NCBI RefSeq assembly: GCF_000429545.1
Contig: NZ_AUCB01000011.1
Span: 99,979 to 163,978 of the forward strand
Direction: 5' to 3'
DNA length: 64,000 nt
Origin: Arenibacter certesii DSM 19833
GTDB taxonomy: Bacteria > Bacteroidota > Bacteroidia > Flavobacteriales > Flavobacteriaceae
The first letter of the stretch is position 1, and each line of letters opens with the position of its first letter. Made by a program: the position numbers and the translations under genes. Below, in pieces: positions 8,555 to 17,640 of this stretch. Below the pieces are notes generated by a model. It was not told the origin of the DNA. It ran no database searches and saw only the letters and a program-made list of their open reading frames with translations.

Positions 8555-9274
8555 TTAATTTTCTATCACAGAATTAAATCCCTTAACTTCTCCCATACTA
8601 AAGTTAAATGGCCCCAATTGGTGGCTAGCAGGAAGTAACGCCCCACTATCCATTACTTGCCATCCTTCCCATGTGGCTTCTAAACCGCCAATGGGAATAA
8701 TTTTCACCCACATCTTAAAGCTTTGTGGAATTCCCTCTTCATCTAAAACCCATAAATATGAATCTCCTGGAGTATCTCCTCCGGTGGTATAGGTAACCAG
8801 AAGGCCATAAGTTTCATTATCAAATGGCACCAAACTCCGCTGGGTACCCTTATCGAATACTTTATAAGGGGCTACTAACCAAAAAGAATCATTGTTAAAA
8901 TAAGTTCGGGCCTTTTCCATTATTTTCTTCTTTTCCTCACCAACTATTGCTTCTCCATTTTTTAACGCTTCGCCTAGATTGCTAACCTTTAAATTTAGAA
9001 TTACAGTATAGGCATCCCAATTTACTTCTACTAGATTTTCCTGTTTATCCCATAAATAATGATGTTTGTTATTAGTAAAGGACCATTCCAAGAAACGGGT
9101 GTTTTTATAGGCCTCATAGTTAAGGGCAGTGAGCATTTTACTGGCTAGTGCATCTGCTTCTATGCTAGGAGAATTTTGGGGGCGCGACTCATGCAACAAG
9201 GCAAAAAGAGTTCCTGCTACTACTAATAGCAGTATGAAAGCGACAAGTAAAAATTTCCCAATTTTCTTTATCAT
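8555..9274 (-). CDS. Exported protein of unknown function, possibly LolA-like fold
   Basis: A 239-aa protein with an N-terminal hydrophobic segment (about 7-27, FLLVAFILLLVVAGTLFALL), either an uncleaved anchor or a signal peptide; no lipobox Cys. The mature part is rich in Trp and beta-strand pattern (WSFTNNKHHYLWDKQENLVEV; YLWVLDEEGIPQSFKMWVKI), recalling lipoprotein-carrier or LolA-like beta domains in Bacteroidota, but I cannot name the family. It begins 12 nt after the stop of gamma-glutamyltransferase and is therefore probably in that operon. Confidence 0.7.
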   Translation of the reverse strand: MIKKIGKFLLVAFILLLVVAGTLFALLHESRPQNSPSIEADALASKMLTALNYEAYKNTRFLEWSFTNNKHHYLWDKQENLVEVNWDAYTVILNLKVSNLGEALKNGEAIVGEEKKKIMEKARTYFNNDSFWLVAPYKVFDKGTQRSLVPFDNETYGLLVTYTTGGDTPGDSYLWVLDEEGIPQSFKMWVKIIPIGGLEATWEGWQVMDSGALLPASHQLGPFNFSMGEVKGFNSVIEN

Positions 9275-9286
9275 ATGTAACGCTCC

Positions 9287-10975
9287 TTAAAAGCCAACGG
9301 CAGTATCATCTCCCCGGTGGTCCGCTCCTCCTTCCAACCTACCATCGGGTAATACCATAATAGCATCTACTTTTCCTATTATCGGAGTTCGTTCCTCGTT
9401 TATGACATATCCTTTTTCTTTTAACTCAATCATTAGATCCGGAGAGAAACCATTAGGCTCAAAAACTACATTGTCTGGCATCCATTGATGGTGAAATCTT
9501 GGCGCATTAACTGCCTCTTGCATACTCATATTAAATTCGTATCCATTCAAAATAGTTTGTGCCACTGCTGTAATTATAGTAGATCCACCTGGGGTACCCA
9601 CTACCATCCATAATTTTCCGTTTTTCTCTACAATAGTAGGGGTCATACTGCTCAGCATTCTTTTTCCGGGCATAATGCTATTGGCCTCTGCGCCAATCAA
9701 TCCAAACATATTGGGGACGCCTGGTTTAGCGCTAAAGTCATCCATTTCGTTGTTTAAGAAAAAACCTAATTCCTCTGAAAATAGTTTGGAACCATAACCA
9801 CCATTTATAGTAGTGGTAGCGGACACGGCATTTCCAAAACTATCTACGATAGAGTAGTGTGTAGTCTCATCACTTTCTACAATAGTTACATCGCCATGGG
9901 ATACGGCTGTAGATTTTGTGGCCTTGTCAAAGCTAAAGTCGGCCATTCTACTTTGTATATAACTATCACTTAACAATTCGTTCATCGGTATTGCCACATA
10001 ATCCGGATCGCCCAAATAGTAATTTCTGTCGGCATAAGCTCTTCTAGCTGCTTCCGTAAATAATTGTATTGTCTTGGCCGAATTATGTCCAAATTTAGAA
10101 ATCTCGTGAGGTTCCATCATTTTAAGGATCTGCTGTATAGTAAAACCACCACTACTAGGCGGACTCATAGAAATGATATCTAAATCCTTATAGGAGAATT
10201 TAAGGGGAGCACGCCATTTGGCCTCGTACAGCGCTAAGTCTTCCATAGAAACATATCCTCCCATGTCTTGAATAAAAGCACTTAACTTCTCAGCTATTTC
10301 ACCCTTATAAAATCCGTCTTTCCCTTCCTCGGCAATTTTTCTCATAACCCTAGCCAAGGCCTTATATTTAATAGTATCCCCTTTTTTATAGGGTTGGGCA
10401 AAAAATGTGCTATCTCCATTAACCTCAATAAACTGACTTCTGTAAGAGGCTAATCGGTCTTCTTGCTTTTGGGTAACTACCACACCTTTTTCTGCTAATG
10501 CGATTACGGGGGCCAATAATTCTTTTAAGGGCATGGTCCCAAATTTTTCATGTACCGCCATTACGCCAGCTACCGTCCCTGGAACTCCTACAGCGGTTGC
10601 ACCCACAGTGCTTTTGCCCGGAATAACATTACCCAAAGAATCCAAATACATATCCTTATGGGCTGTCATAGGGGCTTTTTCACGATAGTCTATACCACCA
10701 AAATCACCATCGGCCTTCCTATAGACCATAAATCCGCCACCACCAACATTTCCCGCAAAGGGAAAGGCCACGGCAAGTGCTAATTCTGTTGCTACCATAG
10801 CATCAAAGGCGTTACCACCTTTTTGTAAGATATCTGATCCAATTTTGGAGGCTTCCTCACGTGCAGAGACCACCATAGCATTTTCTGTTACCAAACCTGT
10901 AGGGACAGGAACAGCTTTCTTACAAGAAACAAATGCGATAAGCAATAGCGCGACAATAAACTGATGTAATTTCAT
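9287..10975 (-). CDS. ggt: Gamma-glutamyltransferase (lipoprotein)
   Basis: A 562-aa N-terminal nucleophile enzyme that hydrolyses or transfers the gamma-glutamyl group of glutathione and related peptides. The signal peptide ends in the lipobox FVSC, with Cys18 lipidated, so the enzyme sits at the periplasmic or outer-membrane face. Autoprocessing occurs before the Thr of ETTHYSIVD (Thr371), matching Thr391 of E. coli GGT. Further motifs are SPPSSGGFT (about 271-279) and the oxyanion Gly-Gly pair in NGGYGSKL. Full length for the family. Located between the ACP phosphodiesterase gene (36 nt upstream) and the unknown exported protein (12 nt downstream), all on the same strand. Confidence 0.95.
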   Translation of the reverse strand: MKLHQFIVALLLIAFVSCKKAVPVPTGLVTENAMVVSAREEASKIGSDILQKGGNAFDAMVATELALAVAFPFAGNVGGGGFMVYRKADGDFGGIDYREKAPMTAHKDMYLDSLGNVIPGKSTVGATAVGVPGTVAGVMAVHEKFGTMPLKELLAPVIALAEKGVVVTQKQEDRLASYRSQFIEVNGDSTFFAQPYKKGDTIKYKALARVMRKIAEEGKDGFYKGEIAEKLSAFIQDMGGYVSMEDLALYEAKWRAPLKFSYKDLDIISMSPPSSGGFTIQQILKMMEPHEISKFGHNSAKTIQLFTEAARRAYADRNYYLGDPDYVAIPMNELLSDSYIQSRMADFSFDKATKSTAVSHGDVTIVESDETTHYSIVDSFGNAVSATTTINGGYGSKLFSEELGFFLNNEMDDFSAKPGVPNMFGLIGAEANSIMPGKRMLSSMTPTIVEKNGKLWMVVGTPGGSTIITAVAQTILNGYEFNMSMQEAVNAPRFHHQWMPDNVVFEPNGFSPDLMIELKEKGYVINEERTPIIGKVDAIMVLPDGRLEGGADHRGDDTAVGF

Positions 10976-11011
10976 AAATCTACAGTTGTTAGATGTTTGT
11001 AATATTTAGTT

Positions 11012-11605
11012 CTATTGGTCTGTTAATTCAATATATTTTGCTCTTGCATGGACCATAAGTTCGGCAAAAAAAATGGTAAACTCATTTTCAAATTCGGTGT
11101 AATGTTCTTTTAAATCTCCTATGGCTAGATTCATTTTGGATTTGTTTCCTGTACGCTGGTTTAAACCCCTCAACACCCCTGATATACCGTCTAAATTGGC
11201 GTAATTCAAAAGCCAGTTATCTTCTATCATATACGGCATCATTCCTTTTATTCTTGGAGGAAGTAATCCGTAATTGCTTTCTAAAAGAGCGTAAAAGTTT
11301 TTGGTAAAAATGGGAAGAGGAGTATCAGAATAATTTAACCAGTTTTTAGCCAAAAAATGATCGTAATAAATATCTACGATAACACCACTATAATGACTAT
11401 AGTTATTGTGAAGTCGTTTAGTACTCTTTCTAAAAGTAGGGTGTTTGTCCGTAAATGTATCAATGGCACGGTGCAGTATAATTCCCTTCTGTACTTTTTC
11501 TGGTAGGTGCGTGTAATTATTACCTCTAATACTGTCCGCTATAAAATTCCCTATAGTTATTTCATCATCATTGCCGGAAAGGAATATATGTGCCAAAAAA
11601 TTCAT
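11012..11605 (-). CDS. Acyl carrier protein phosphodiesterase (AcpH family)
   Basis: A 197-aa member of the ACP phosphodiesterase family, which removes the 4'-phosphopantetheine arm from holo-ACP. The N-terminus MNFLAHIFLSGND and the block GNFIADSIRGNNY, then GIILHRAIDTFTDKHP, are the HD-like metal-binding signature of this family (conserved His and Asp residues). Later blocks YYDHFLAKNW and MIEDNWLLNYA also match. It is divergent from glmM and leads the minus-strand ggt block. Confidence 0.88.
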   Translation of the reverse strand: MNFLAHIFLSGNDDEITIGNFIADSIRGNNYTHLPEKVQKGIILHRAIDTFTDKHPTFRKSTKRLHNNYSHYSGVIVDIYYDHFLAKNWLNYSDTPLPIFTKNFYALLESNYGLLPPRIKGMMPYMIEDNWLLNYANLDGISGVLRGLNQRTGNKSKMNLAIGDLKEHYTEFENEFTIFFAELMVHARAKYIELTDQ

Positions 11606-11672
11606 ACTGACAAAAGAAGGTTATTAAGAACTAATTTACAACTTAGGGCCATAGTAATTAAACCTAACCCGT

Positions 11673-11680
11673 TATATTTG
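11673..11680 (+). promoter_or_regulatory. Putative -7 element (TATATTTG) of glmM
   Basis: An exact TAnnTTTG match 21 nt upstream of the ATG at 11702. It also argues that translation does not begin at the upstream in-frame ATG at 11507, which overlaps the divergent gene. Confidence 0.6.
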
Positions 11681-11701
11681 TATAAACTTATAATTGTAAA
11701 A

Positions 11702-13090
11702 ATGACTTTAATTAAATCCATTTCAGGAATCCGAGGCACTATCGGAGGAAAACCAGGAGACAATTTAACACCTATAGATGCAGTGAAATTTGCTGCTGCT
11801 TATGGAATTTGGTTAAAAGACTATTCCAAAAAAGAAAAATTAAAAGTAGTAATAGGAAGGGATGCCCGACTATCAGGTGAAATGATCCAGAATTTGGTAG
11901 TTTCTACTTTGGTAGGCCTTGGTATAGATATAATAGATTTAGATCTTTCAACCACCCCAACTGTGGAAATAGCCGTTCCCTTGGAAAATGCCGATGGTGG
12001 AATTATTCTAACCGCTAGCCATAATCCTAAGCAATGGAATGCCCTTAAACTTCTAAATGAAAAAGGAGAATTTTTGGATGCTGAACAAGGCGCCAAAATA
12101 TTGGAAATTGCAGCGGAAGAGGCGTTTGTTTTTGCAGAAGTAGACGATTTGGGAACAATTACCCGAAACGATTCTTATATAGATATCCATATCGATGAAG
12201 TTTTAAATCTTTCCCTTGTAGATGCAGATGTAATTAGGGCTGCTAAATTTAAGGTAGTGGTAGACGGGGTAAATTCTACAGGTGGAATTGCCATCCCCAA
12301 GCTCTTAAGAGAATTAGGAGTAGAGGTTGTAGAGCTTTACTGTGAGCCAACGGGACACTTTCCACATAACCCCGAACCCCTTAAAGAACATTTAGGTGAT
12401 ATCTGTGAATTAGTGGTAAAAGAAAAAGCAGATTTTGGAATTGTTGTGGATCCTGATGTAGATCGGTTAGCTTTTATAACCAATGAAGGGGAAATGTTTG
12501 GAGAAGAATATACTTTGGTTGCCTGTGCAGATTACGTGCTAGGGAAAACCAAGGGGAATACCGTCTCTAATTTATCGTCTAGTCGTGCTCTAAGGGATAT
12601 TACCCAGAAACACGGCGGTACTTATGAAGCGTCTGCAGTAGGCGAGGTGAATGTAGTAACCTTAATGAAAAAGAATAAGGCCATAATTGGAGGTGAAGGT
12701 AATGGTGGTATTATCTATCCAGAGAGTCACTATGGTCGCGACTCCCTTGTAGGAACCGCGCTGTTTTTAATGCTGATGGCAGAAAAAGGAGGTACCGTAA
12801 GTGAACTTAGGGCTAGTTACCCAAGTTACTTTATGAGTAAAAAGAAAATTGAATTGACTCCAGGGTTGGATGTTGATGGTATTTTAACAGCTATGGCGGA
12901 AAAATACAAGAATGAGGAAATCTCTACTATTGACGGGGTTAAAATTGACTTCCCCGAAAATTGGGTGCATTTACGTAAATCTAACACTGAGCCAATTATC
13001 AGAATATATACCGAAGCGAAAAGTCAGGCTGATGCAGATACACTTGCTGATCGGATTATAGGAGAGATTAAAGCGGTAGCCGGATTATAA
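11702..13090 (+). CDS. glmM: Phosphoglucosamine mutase
   Basis: A 462-aa alpha-D-phosphohexomutase that interconverts glucosamine-6-P and glucosamine-1-P for UDP-GlcNAc synthesis (peptidoglycan, lipid A). The phosphoserine loop TASHNP is at residues 104-109 (Ser106). The Mg2+ loop reads DPDVDRL, the sugar-binding loop GEGNGG, and the C-terminal phosphate-binding loop RKSNTEPIIRIYTEA. The open frame extends 65 codons further upstream, but the family N-terminus (MTLIKSISGIRGTIGG) and the promoter at 11673 fix the start at 11702. It is followed by a terminator and an EEP-family gene. Confidence 0.95.
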   Translation: MTLIKSISGIRGTIGGKPGDNLTPIDAVKFAAAYGIWLKDYSKKEKLKVVIGRDARLSGEMIQNLVVSTLVGLGIDIIDLDLSTTPTVEIAVPLENADGGIILTASHNPKQWNALKLLNEKGEFLDAEQGAKILEIAAEEAFVFAEVDDLGTITRNDSYIDIHIDEVLNLSLVDADVIRAAKFKVVVDGVNSTGGIAIPKLLRELGVEVVELYCEPTGHFPHNPEPLKEHLGDICELVVKEKADFGIVVDPDVDRLAFITNEGEMFGEEYTLVACADYVLGKTKGNTVSNLSSSRALRDITQKHGGTYEASAVGEVNVVTLMKKNKAIIGGEGNGGIIYPESHYGRDSLVGTALFLMLMAEKGGTVSELRASYPSYFMSKKKIELTPGLDVDGILTAMAEKYKNEEISTIDGVKIDFPENWVHLRKSNTEPIIRIYTEAKSQADADTLADRIIGEIKAVAGL

Positions 13091-13128
13091 TGGATAATTT
13101 GGTTCGTATACAATTAAACTATATTTTT

Positions 13129-13162
13129 AAAGGTCCTGGTTCTTTCCGGGACCTTTTATTTT
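13129..13162 (+). terminator. Terminator after glmM
   Basis: Stem AAAGGTCC (13129-13136) / GGACCTTT (13149-13156) with a 12-nt loop, then a T-rich tail. It lies between the glmM stop and the real start of the next gene at 13195. Confidence 0.7.
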
Positions 13163-13194
13163 CTATACATTTCCTTAATTTTAAAATTACCATA

Positions 13195-13983
13195 ATGAAA
13201 TTAACTTGGATAAAGTTGTTACATATTGGAGCCATATTAGCGTCAATCCCTAAAGTAAATGCCCAAACGGACACACTAAGAATAATGAGTTTCAATATTC
13301 TTCACGGGGCAACAGTTAAAAACGATTTCAATTTGGATACCCTTGCTGGGGTAATCAATAGTTATCAACCACATTTAGTAGCATTACAGGAGGTAGATTT
13401 TAAAACGAAGCGTGCAAAGGAATATGATCTACCCACAGAATTGGGCCATAGAACAAAAATGGCCTCTCTTTTTGGCCGTGCAATGTACTACGATGGTGGA
13501 GAGTATGGGGAAGGTGTGCTGTCTAAATTCACCTTTGTTGAAACCGAAAATTTTGCCTTACCTCATTTACCAACTTCGGAACCTCGAGCTGCATTGATTA
13601 CTAGAGTAAGAACAAAAAAAGGGAATATTATTCAGTTTGTAGCCACGCATTTAGACCATTTGGAAGATAATACGGATAGAGTGATGCAGGCGAAAGCTCT
13701 GGTGGAAAAACTGAAAGATTCTCCATATCCTACTATTCTTGCCGGTGATTTAAATGCACAACCTAAGGACGAGTCTATAAAATTATTGTTAGCAGAATTT
13801 ACAAAACCCGAAACACCAAATGCCTATTTACCTACTTGGCCTTCAGATAATCCAAGGATAAATATAGATCATATACTATATAATGTACCCCAGAAATGGA
13901 AGGTAACAGATTATCAAGTGCTTTGTGAGAACTATGCAACAGATCACTGTGTGGTAATGGCTACTTTGGTATTTACTCCTTAA
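13195..13983 (+). CDS. Exported endonuclease/exonuclease/phosphatase-family hydrolase
   Basis: A 262-aa EEP-fold metal-dependent phosphodiesterase. Motifs in order: IMSFNILHG, LVALQEVDFKT (catalytic Glu), VATHLDH, LAGDLNAQP (catalytic Asp/Asn), NIDHILYN and the final TDHCVVMATL (catalytic His). The start is set at ATG 13195, where a signal peptide ending KVNAQ begins; the frame is open back to 13090 but would carry the glmM terminator inside the gene. The product is thus periplasmic or secreted, and could act on nucleic acid, phospholipid or inositol phosphates. Confidence 0.88.
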   Translation: MKLTWIKLLHIGAILASIPKVNAQTDTLRIMSFNILHGATVKNDFNLDTLAGVINSYQPHLVALQEVDFKTKRAKEYDLPTELGHRTKMASLFGRAMYYDGGEYGEGVLSKFTFVETENFALPHLPTSEPRAALITRVRTKKGNIIQFVATHLDHLEDNTDRVMQAKALVEKLKDSPYPTILAGDLNAQPKDESIKLLLAEFTKPETPNAYLPTWPSDNPRINIDHILYNVPQKWKVTDYQVLCENYATDHCVVMATLVFTP

Positions 13984-14134
13984 TTATTTATTTCTGAAGA
14001 GGGGTGTTACGGACTAATTTATCAGTCGGGTGCTCTCCAGTGTAACTCCATGCCAGGGGCAGTATGAGGTATTCTGTTTTTTTAAATATAAGTAAACCGC
14101 TCTGTTTTTAACAAAAATTACTGATAAAAACAGC

Positions 14135-15022
14135 CTACTTAAACTCGGCAGGAACCTTGTCCCGATGTTTCCATCTTCTGTGGGTCCACAGGTAATAATC
14201 CGGTTTATCCCTGATCTGTTGTTCGGTAAGACGTAAGAATTGCTCAGTTATCTCATTTTCTTTCGTTTCCCCGCCCGATAAGGTGATAGGGATAAATTCT
14301 GCTTCGTAATTTCCGCGTTTCACCTTTGAAACTTTTAAAAAAACAACTGCCAAATCTAATTTACGGGCTAAAGCCTCGGCACCATTATAAACAGGTACTT
14401 TTATTCCCATAAAATCACTCCAATAATGGGCCCGTTGTGCCATTGGAGACTGGTCGCTTACCATCCCATAAACAGAACGTACATTTCTTCGCTCGTTATA
14501 GAGAACAGTTTTTGGAGTTTCATTGGTAGTAATAGGAGTAGTGTTCCATTTTGCCCTTATCCGTTTTACTAGTCGGTCAAAATAAGGATTTCCTATTTTC
14601 TGATATACGGCATAACCTTTGGCATCTATATAATTGTTGATGCTAACATTCCACTCCCAATTTGCATAATGAGAACATACTACCAAGATACTTTTCTTCC
14701 GTGAAATCTTCTGTAGCAGTTCAATGTTGGTAACATGGTACCGTTGTTTTACTTTTTCTTTAGATAAGGCCATGGTCTTTACCATTTCTAAAAACATATC
14801 GCACATATGATGGTAGAAGGATTTTCTAATCCCTAACAGTTCTTCCTTATCTTTATTGGGGAAAACAAGTTTTAAATTGTTTAATACCACCTCTTTTCGA
14901 TATCCTACTACATGGTAGACCAAAAAAAATACAAAATCAGAAAACGCGTAAAACAGTCTATATGGAAGTATGGAAATAATCCATAAGAAAGGAAATACTA
15001 ATAGAAAAACAACAAGCTGCAT
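14135..15022 (-). CDS. LpxL/HtrB-family lipid A (lysophospholipid) acyltransferase
   Basis: A 295-aa inner-membrane acyltransferase of the Kdo2-lipid A lauroyl/myristoyl transferase family, adding secondary acyl chains to lipid A or acylating a related surface lipid. It has an N-terminal membrane helix (VVFLLVFPFLWIISILPYRL) and the catalytic HX4E motif in CSHYANWEW. I use ATG 15022 (MQLVVFLL): the longer frame to 15157 overlaps the divergent rhomboid gene and has no family support. A minus-strand TATCTTTG at 15061-15068 lies 38 nt upstream. Confidence 0.9.
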   Translation of the reverse strand: MQLVVFLLVFPFLWIISILPYRLFYAFSDFVFFLVYHVVGYRKEVVLNNLKLVFPNKDKEELLGIRKSFYHHMCDMFLEMVKTMALSKEKVKQRYHVTNIELLQKISRKKSILVVCSHYANWEWNVSINNYIDAKGYAVYQKIGNPYFDRLVKRIRAKWNTTPITTNETPKTVLYNERRNVRSVYGMVSDQSPMAQRAHYWSDFMGIKVPVYNGAEALARKLDLAVVFLKVSKVKRGNYEAEFIPITLSGGETKENEITEQFLRLTEQQIRDKPDYYLWTHRRWKHRDKVPAEFK

Positions 15023-15048
15023 GCAAAGAGGATTAGTCGAAATATAAT

Positions 15049-15056
15049 TATATTTG
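15049..15056 (+). promoter_or_regulatory. Putative -7 element (TATATTTG) of the rhomboid gene
   Basis: An exact TAnnTTTG match in the 58-nt divergent spacer, 24 nt upstream of the ATG at 15081. A second match on the minus strand (TATCTTTG, 15061-15068) could serve the acyltransferase, so the two promoters would overlap. Confidence 0.5.
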
Positions 15057-15080
15057 GCGTCAAAGATAATCCATTTAAAT

Positions 15081-15731
15081 ATGAATGACATCCATTTTGC
15101 CACCATAGCTATCATGGCAATCAACTTAATTGCCTCTTTAAAAGGTTTTAATGACACTCATTTTTTTGAACGCTACAAATTTGGAGTGGGAGCTATACAA
15201 GCAGGACAAAAGGACAGAATGGTTACTTCGGGATTCTTGCACGTAGATTTCTCGCACCTTTTCTTTAATATGTTTACCCTCTTTTTCTTTGCTCCCGTGG
15301 TAATCAATTGGTTTGGGCCAGGGAAATTCTTAATAATTTACTTTATAAGCCTAATAGCAGGTAGTCTATTAGCCTTGTTCTTTCACAAAAAAGAACCTTA
15401 TTATAGTGCCGTAGGGGCCAGTGGTGCAGTAACCGGTATTTTATATGCTGCCATATTATTGGAACCTGGTATGAGGTTGGGGATAATGTTTATTCCTATT
15501 CCGTTGCCTGCCTACGTATTGGGAATTCTATATTTGTTCTACTCTATTTATGGAATGAAAACCAGATTAGGGAATATTGGGCATACCGCACATTTTGGTG
15601 GGGCAATAGGTGGTTTTGTAACGACATTGCTTTTTAAGCCAGACCTCTTTATTACCGATACATGGATGGTGATATTGCTGGCAGTTCCCATTATCATATT
15701 ATTTATTCTGGGTAAAATGGGTAAGCTGTAA
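15081..15731 (+). CDS. Rhomboid-family intramembrane serine protease
   Basis: A 216-aa polytopic membrane protease with six predicted helices. The catalytic Ser lies in the GxSG motif of SAVGASGAVTGILYA, and the catalytic His is in GHTAHFGGAIGGF on a later helix. The loop-1/helix-2 region has GFLHVDFSHLFFNMFTLFFF, with the conserved H-x-x-x-N. The start at 15081 gives the usual short cytoplasmic N-terminus. It is divergent from the lpxL-like gene. Physiological substrates cannot be inferred. Confidence 0.92.
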   Translation: MNDIHFATIAIMAINLIASLKGFNDTHFFERYKFGVGAIQAGQKDRMVTSGFLHVDFSHLFFNMFTLFFFAPVVINWFGPGKFLIIYFISLIAGSLLALFFHKKEPYYSAVGASGAVTGILYAAILLEPGMRLGIMFIPIPLPAYVLGILYLFYSIYGMKTRLGNIGHTAHFGGAIGGFVTTLLFKPDLFITDTWMVILLAVPIIILFILGKMGKL

Positions 15732-15768
15732 AAAAAAAGAGGTCTAAAACTTCTAGTAATAGACCTCT
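15731..15768 (-). terminator. Terminator after the TlpA-like gene
   Basis: Inverted repeat AGAGGTCT (15738-15745) / AGACCTCT (15761-15768). On the minus strand it is followed by a U-run (plus-strand A-run 15731-15738). It lies between the convergent rhomboid and TlpA-like genes. Confidence 0.75.
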
Positions 15769-15787
15769 CAATAAAGCAAATTTTATA

Positions 15788-16918
15788 TTAATTAAGTAGC
15801 TCAGAAATTTTCTCTTCCAAAGCAGGACCACGTAAGTTTTTTGCAATAATTACTCCGTTTTCATCTAGGATGAAAGTTGCGGGGATAGCATCTACGTTGT
15901 ATAGTTTAGCGATAGCGTCATCAAAATAATCCAAACTAGAGATATGGCTCCAAGTTAAATTGTCATCGGCAATCGCTTTTTTCCAATCTTCTTCTTTTCG
16001 GTCTAAGGAAACGCCTATAATATTTAATCCTTTCTCGTGGTATTTGTTGTATACTCTTACTACATTAGGATTTTCTACTCTACATGGCTTACACCAAGCA
16101 GCCCAGAAATCTATTATAGTAACTTTACCCATCGCTTCTTTTAAAGAGATTTCACCACCATCTGGAGTTGGACCGGAAAAATCGGGAGCAACAGCACCAA
16201 TGGAGGTGCTTTTCCCTTTTTCTTCTCTTGCTTTTGCCGCAGTAAGGCTAGTAGCAATTTGTTTACCTGGAACTGTCTCCTTAATTTCTGGAGTTAGAGC
16301 ATCATACATTTCTTGTGCTTCAGCACTCTCTATAATTCTTCCGTTTAAGGCTTTATCTATTAATAGAGCAGAGATAAGTCCATTTGGATTATCCTTGATA
16401 AACTGTAATTCAAAATTCTTATACTCTTCTTGTAGTTCCCCAAATTCGTCCTGAAGCGACTTTATAGTGGCTTCATTTCCAGCCATGCTAGCTTCTTGTA
16501 GGTCTTGCTGTATGGACATTGCCTTGTCAGACAACGATCTAGAGTTATCCAAATATTTAAAGAAGATATCGTTCTGAACTGTTCCTTTTACCTTGGCAAA
16601 ATTTAGGCTATCCTTATGAGCTGTTAATTCAATAGTCCCATTGTCGGCAACAAGCGGGGTATATCCCTGTACATTGTCTACAAACACATAGATTAAATCT
16701 GGGGATTCTGCAGTACCGGCTACACTAAACTTTCCATTTTGAACGGTAGTAGTATCAATATCAAAAGGCTGATTGTTTTCGTTGATCTTTCGTATAAATA
16801 CTTGCGTACCGTCCTCAACGTCTCCAGATAAAGAGCCGTTTAAGACATAGCCTTCCGGTTTGTTGTTACAAGCAACCAGACCGACTATTACGGAAAGGGA
16901 TAAAAATAATTTCTTCAT
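15788..16918 (-). CDS. TlpA/ResA-like thioredoxin lipoprotein with DUF4369-type N-domain
   Basis: A 376-aa lipoprotein. Signal peptide MKKLFLSLSVIVGLVAC with lipobox Cys, so it is anchored in the periplasm. Residues of about 25-130 form the beta-rich DUF4369-like domain (VLNGSLSGDVEDGTQVFIRK). The C-terminal third is a thioredoxin fold with the redox motif WAAWCKPC and the cis-Pro region AIPATFILDENG. It probably reduces disulfides or matures cytochromes, although the paralogues in this phylum are many and their partners poorly known. The start at 16918 is chosen for the signal peptide; a TACATTTG element lies just upstream. Confidence 0.9.
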   Translation of the reverse strand: MKKLFLSLSVIVGLVACNNKPEGYVLNGSLSGDVEDGTQVFIRKINENNQPFDIDTTTVQNGKFSVAGTAESPDLIYVFVDNVQGYTPLVADNGTIELTAHKDSLNFAKVKGTVQNDIFFKYLDNSRSLSDKAMSIQQDLQEASMAGNEATIKSLQDEFGELQEEYKNFELQFIKDNPNGLISALLIDKALNGRIIESAEAQEMYDALTPEIKETVPGKQIATSLTAAKAREEKGKSTSIGAVAPDFSGPTPDGGEISLKEAMGKVTIIDFWAAWCKPCRVENPNVVRVYNKYHEKGLNIIGVSLDRKEEDWKKAIADDNLTWSHISSLDYFDDAIAKLYNVDAIPATFILDENGVIIAKNLRGPALEEKISELLN

Positions 16919-16942
16919 TGTTTTATTGTTTTTAAAGTGGTG

Positions 16943-16950
16943 CAAATGTA
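16943..16950 (-). promoter_or_regulatory. Putative -7 element (TACATTTG) of the TlpA-like gene
   Basis: Minus-strand TAnnTTTG match 24 nt upstream of the ATG at 16918. Confidence 0.5.
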
Positions 16951-16966
16951 CTTATATATGGTTGAT

Positions 16967-17008
16967 AAAAAAAGCCAAAAGCAGTACATAAGGGCTTCTG
17001 GCTTTTTA
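16967..17008 (-). terminator. Terminator after beta-barrel protein gene
   Basis: AAAGCCAAAAGC / GCTTCTGGCTTT hairpin (one mismatch), with an A-run on the left and a T-run on the right. It could work in both directions, and lies just past the stop at 17027. Confidence 0.75.
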
Positions 17009-17026
17009 TTTGATTAGGGTGCTTCC

Positions 17027-17536
17027 TTAAAATTGGTAGCGTATTCCTAGGGCAATATCAAAATCGAAGTTATTCGAGAAATTTTTATAACCTACTAGTC
17101 CAATTTCTGGCCTAAAATCTAAGGATAGCAATAAGGGAATATCAAAGTTGTATTCCACACCAATATCCCCTGCAGCAAAGACAAAGAGACCTCCATCTGG
17201 AGTGTAGGGTTCTTTATTATTGCCGGTTCTAGTAACAAAATCTACACTTCCTAAACCTCCTCCAGCACCGTAATACCAGTTGAAGTTTCCGTCTATAGGA
17301 AACACCCATTGGTAAAGGCCCGACACTTTAAAGGCGTTAAAATACCTACTATCTCGCCAGCCAAGATTGGCTTCCAGTCTGTTATACTGAAAAAGGGACT
17401 TTTGATAAGAAATCTCGGCACCAAAACCATCGCTGTCTCCCAAGCGAAGACCAATGGAGTGATCAGATATTTCTTGAGCGCTAACAGAGTACCAAGAGCA
17501 ACACAGTACCAAAGCAAATAATTTAATGATTTTCAT
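17027..17536 (-). CDS. Small outer-membrane beta-barrel protein
   Basis: A 169-aa exported protein: signal peptide MKIIKLFALVLCCSWYSVSAQ, then alternating hydrophobic strands with aromatic girdles (GLRLGDSDGFGAEISYQKSL; FKVSGLYQWVFPI; GDIGVEYNFDIPLLLSLDFR) and a C-terminal strand ending in Phe (ALGIRYQF), the BAM recognition signature. It resembles the general OMP beta-barrel families; no specific role is visible. Start set at 17536 for the signal peptide, since the frame is open to 17617 without support. Confidence 0.8.
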   Translation of the reverse strand: MKIIKLFALVLCCSWYSVSAQEISDHSIGLRLGDSDGFGAEISYQKSLFQYNRLEANLGWRDSRYFNAFKVSGLYQWVFPIDGNFNWYYGAGGGLGSVDFVTRTGNNKEPYTPDGGLFVFAAGDIGVEYNFDIPLLLSLDFRPEIGLVGYKNFSNNFDFDIALGIRYQF

Positions 17537-17640
17537 GGGGTTCTTAATTTTGAGTATAGTTAAAAATGAAAGTTTCCTTGTCACGCTCAAACAATAATAA
17601 CTTATTTTAGTGGCCAAAATTGTACTGAGCTTTAAAAACC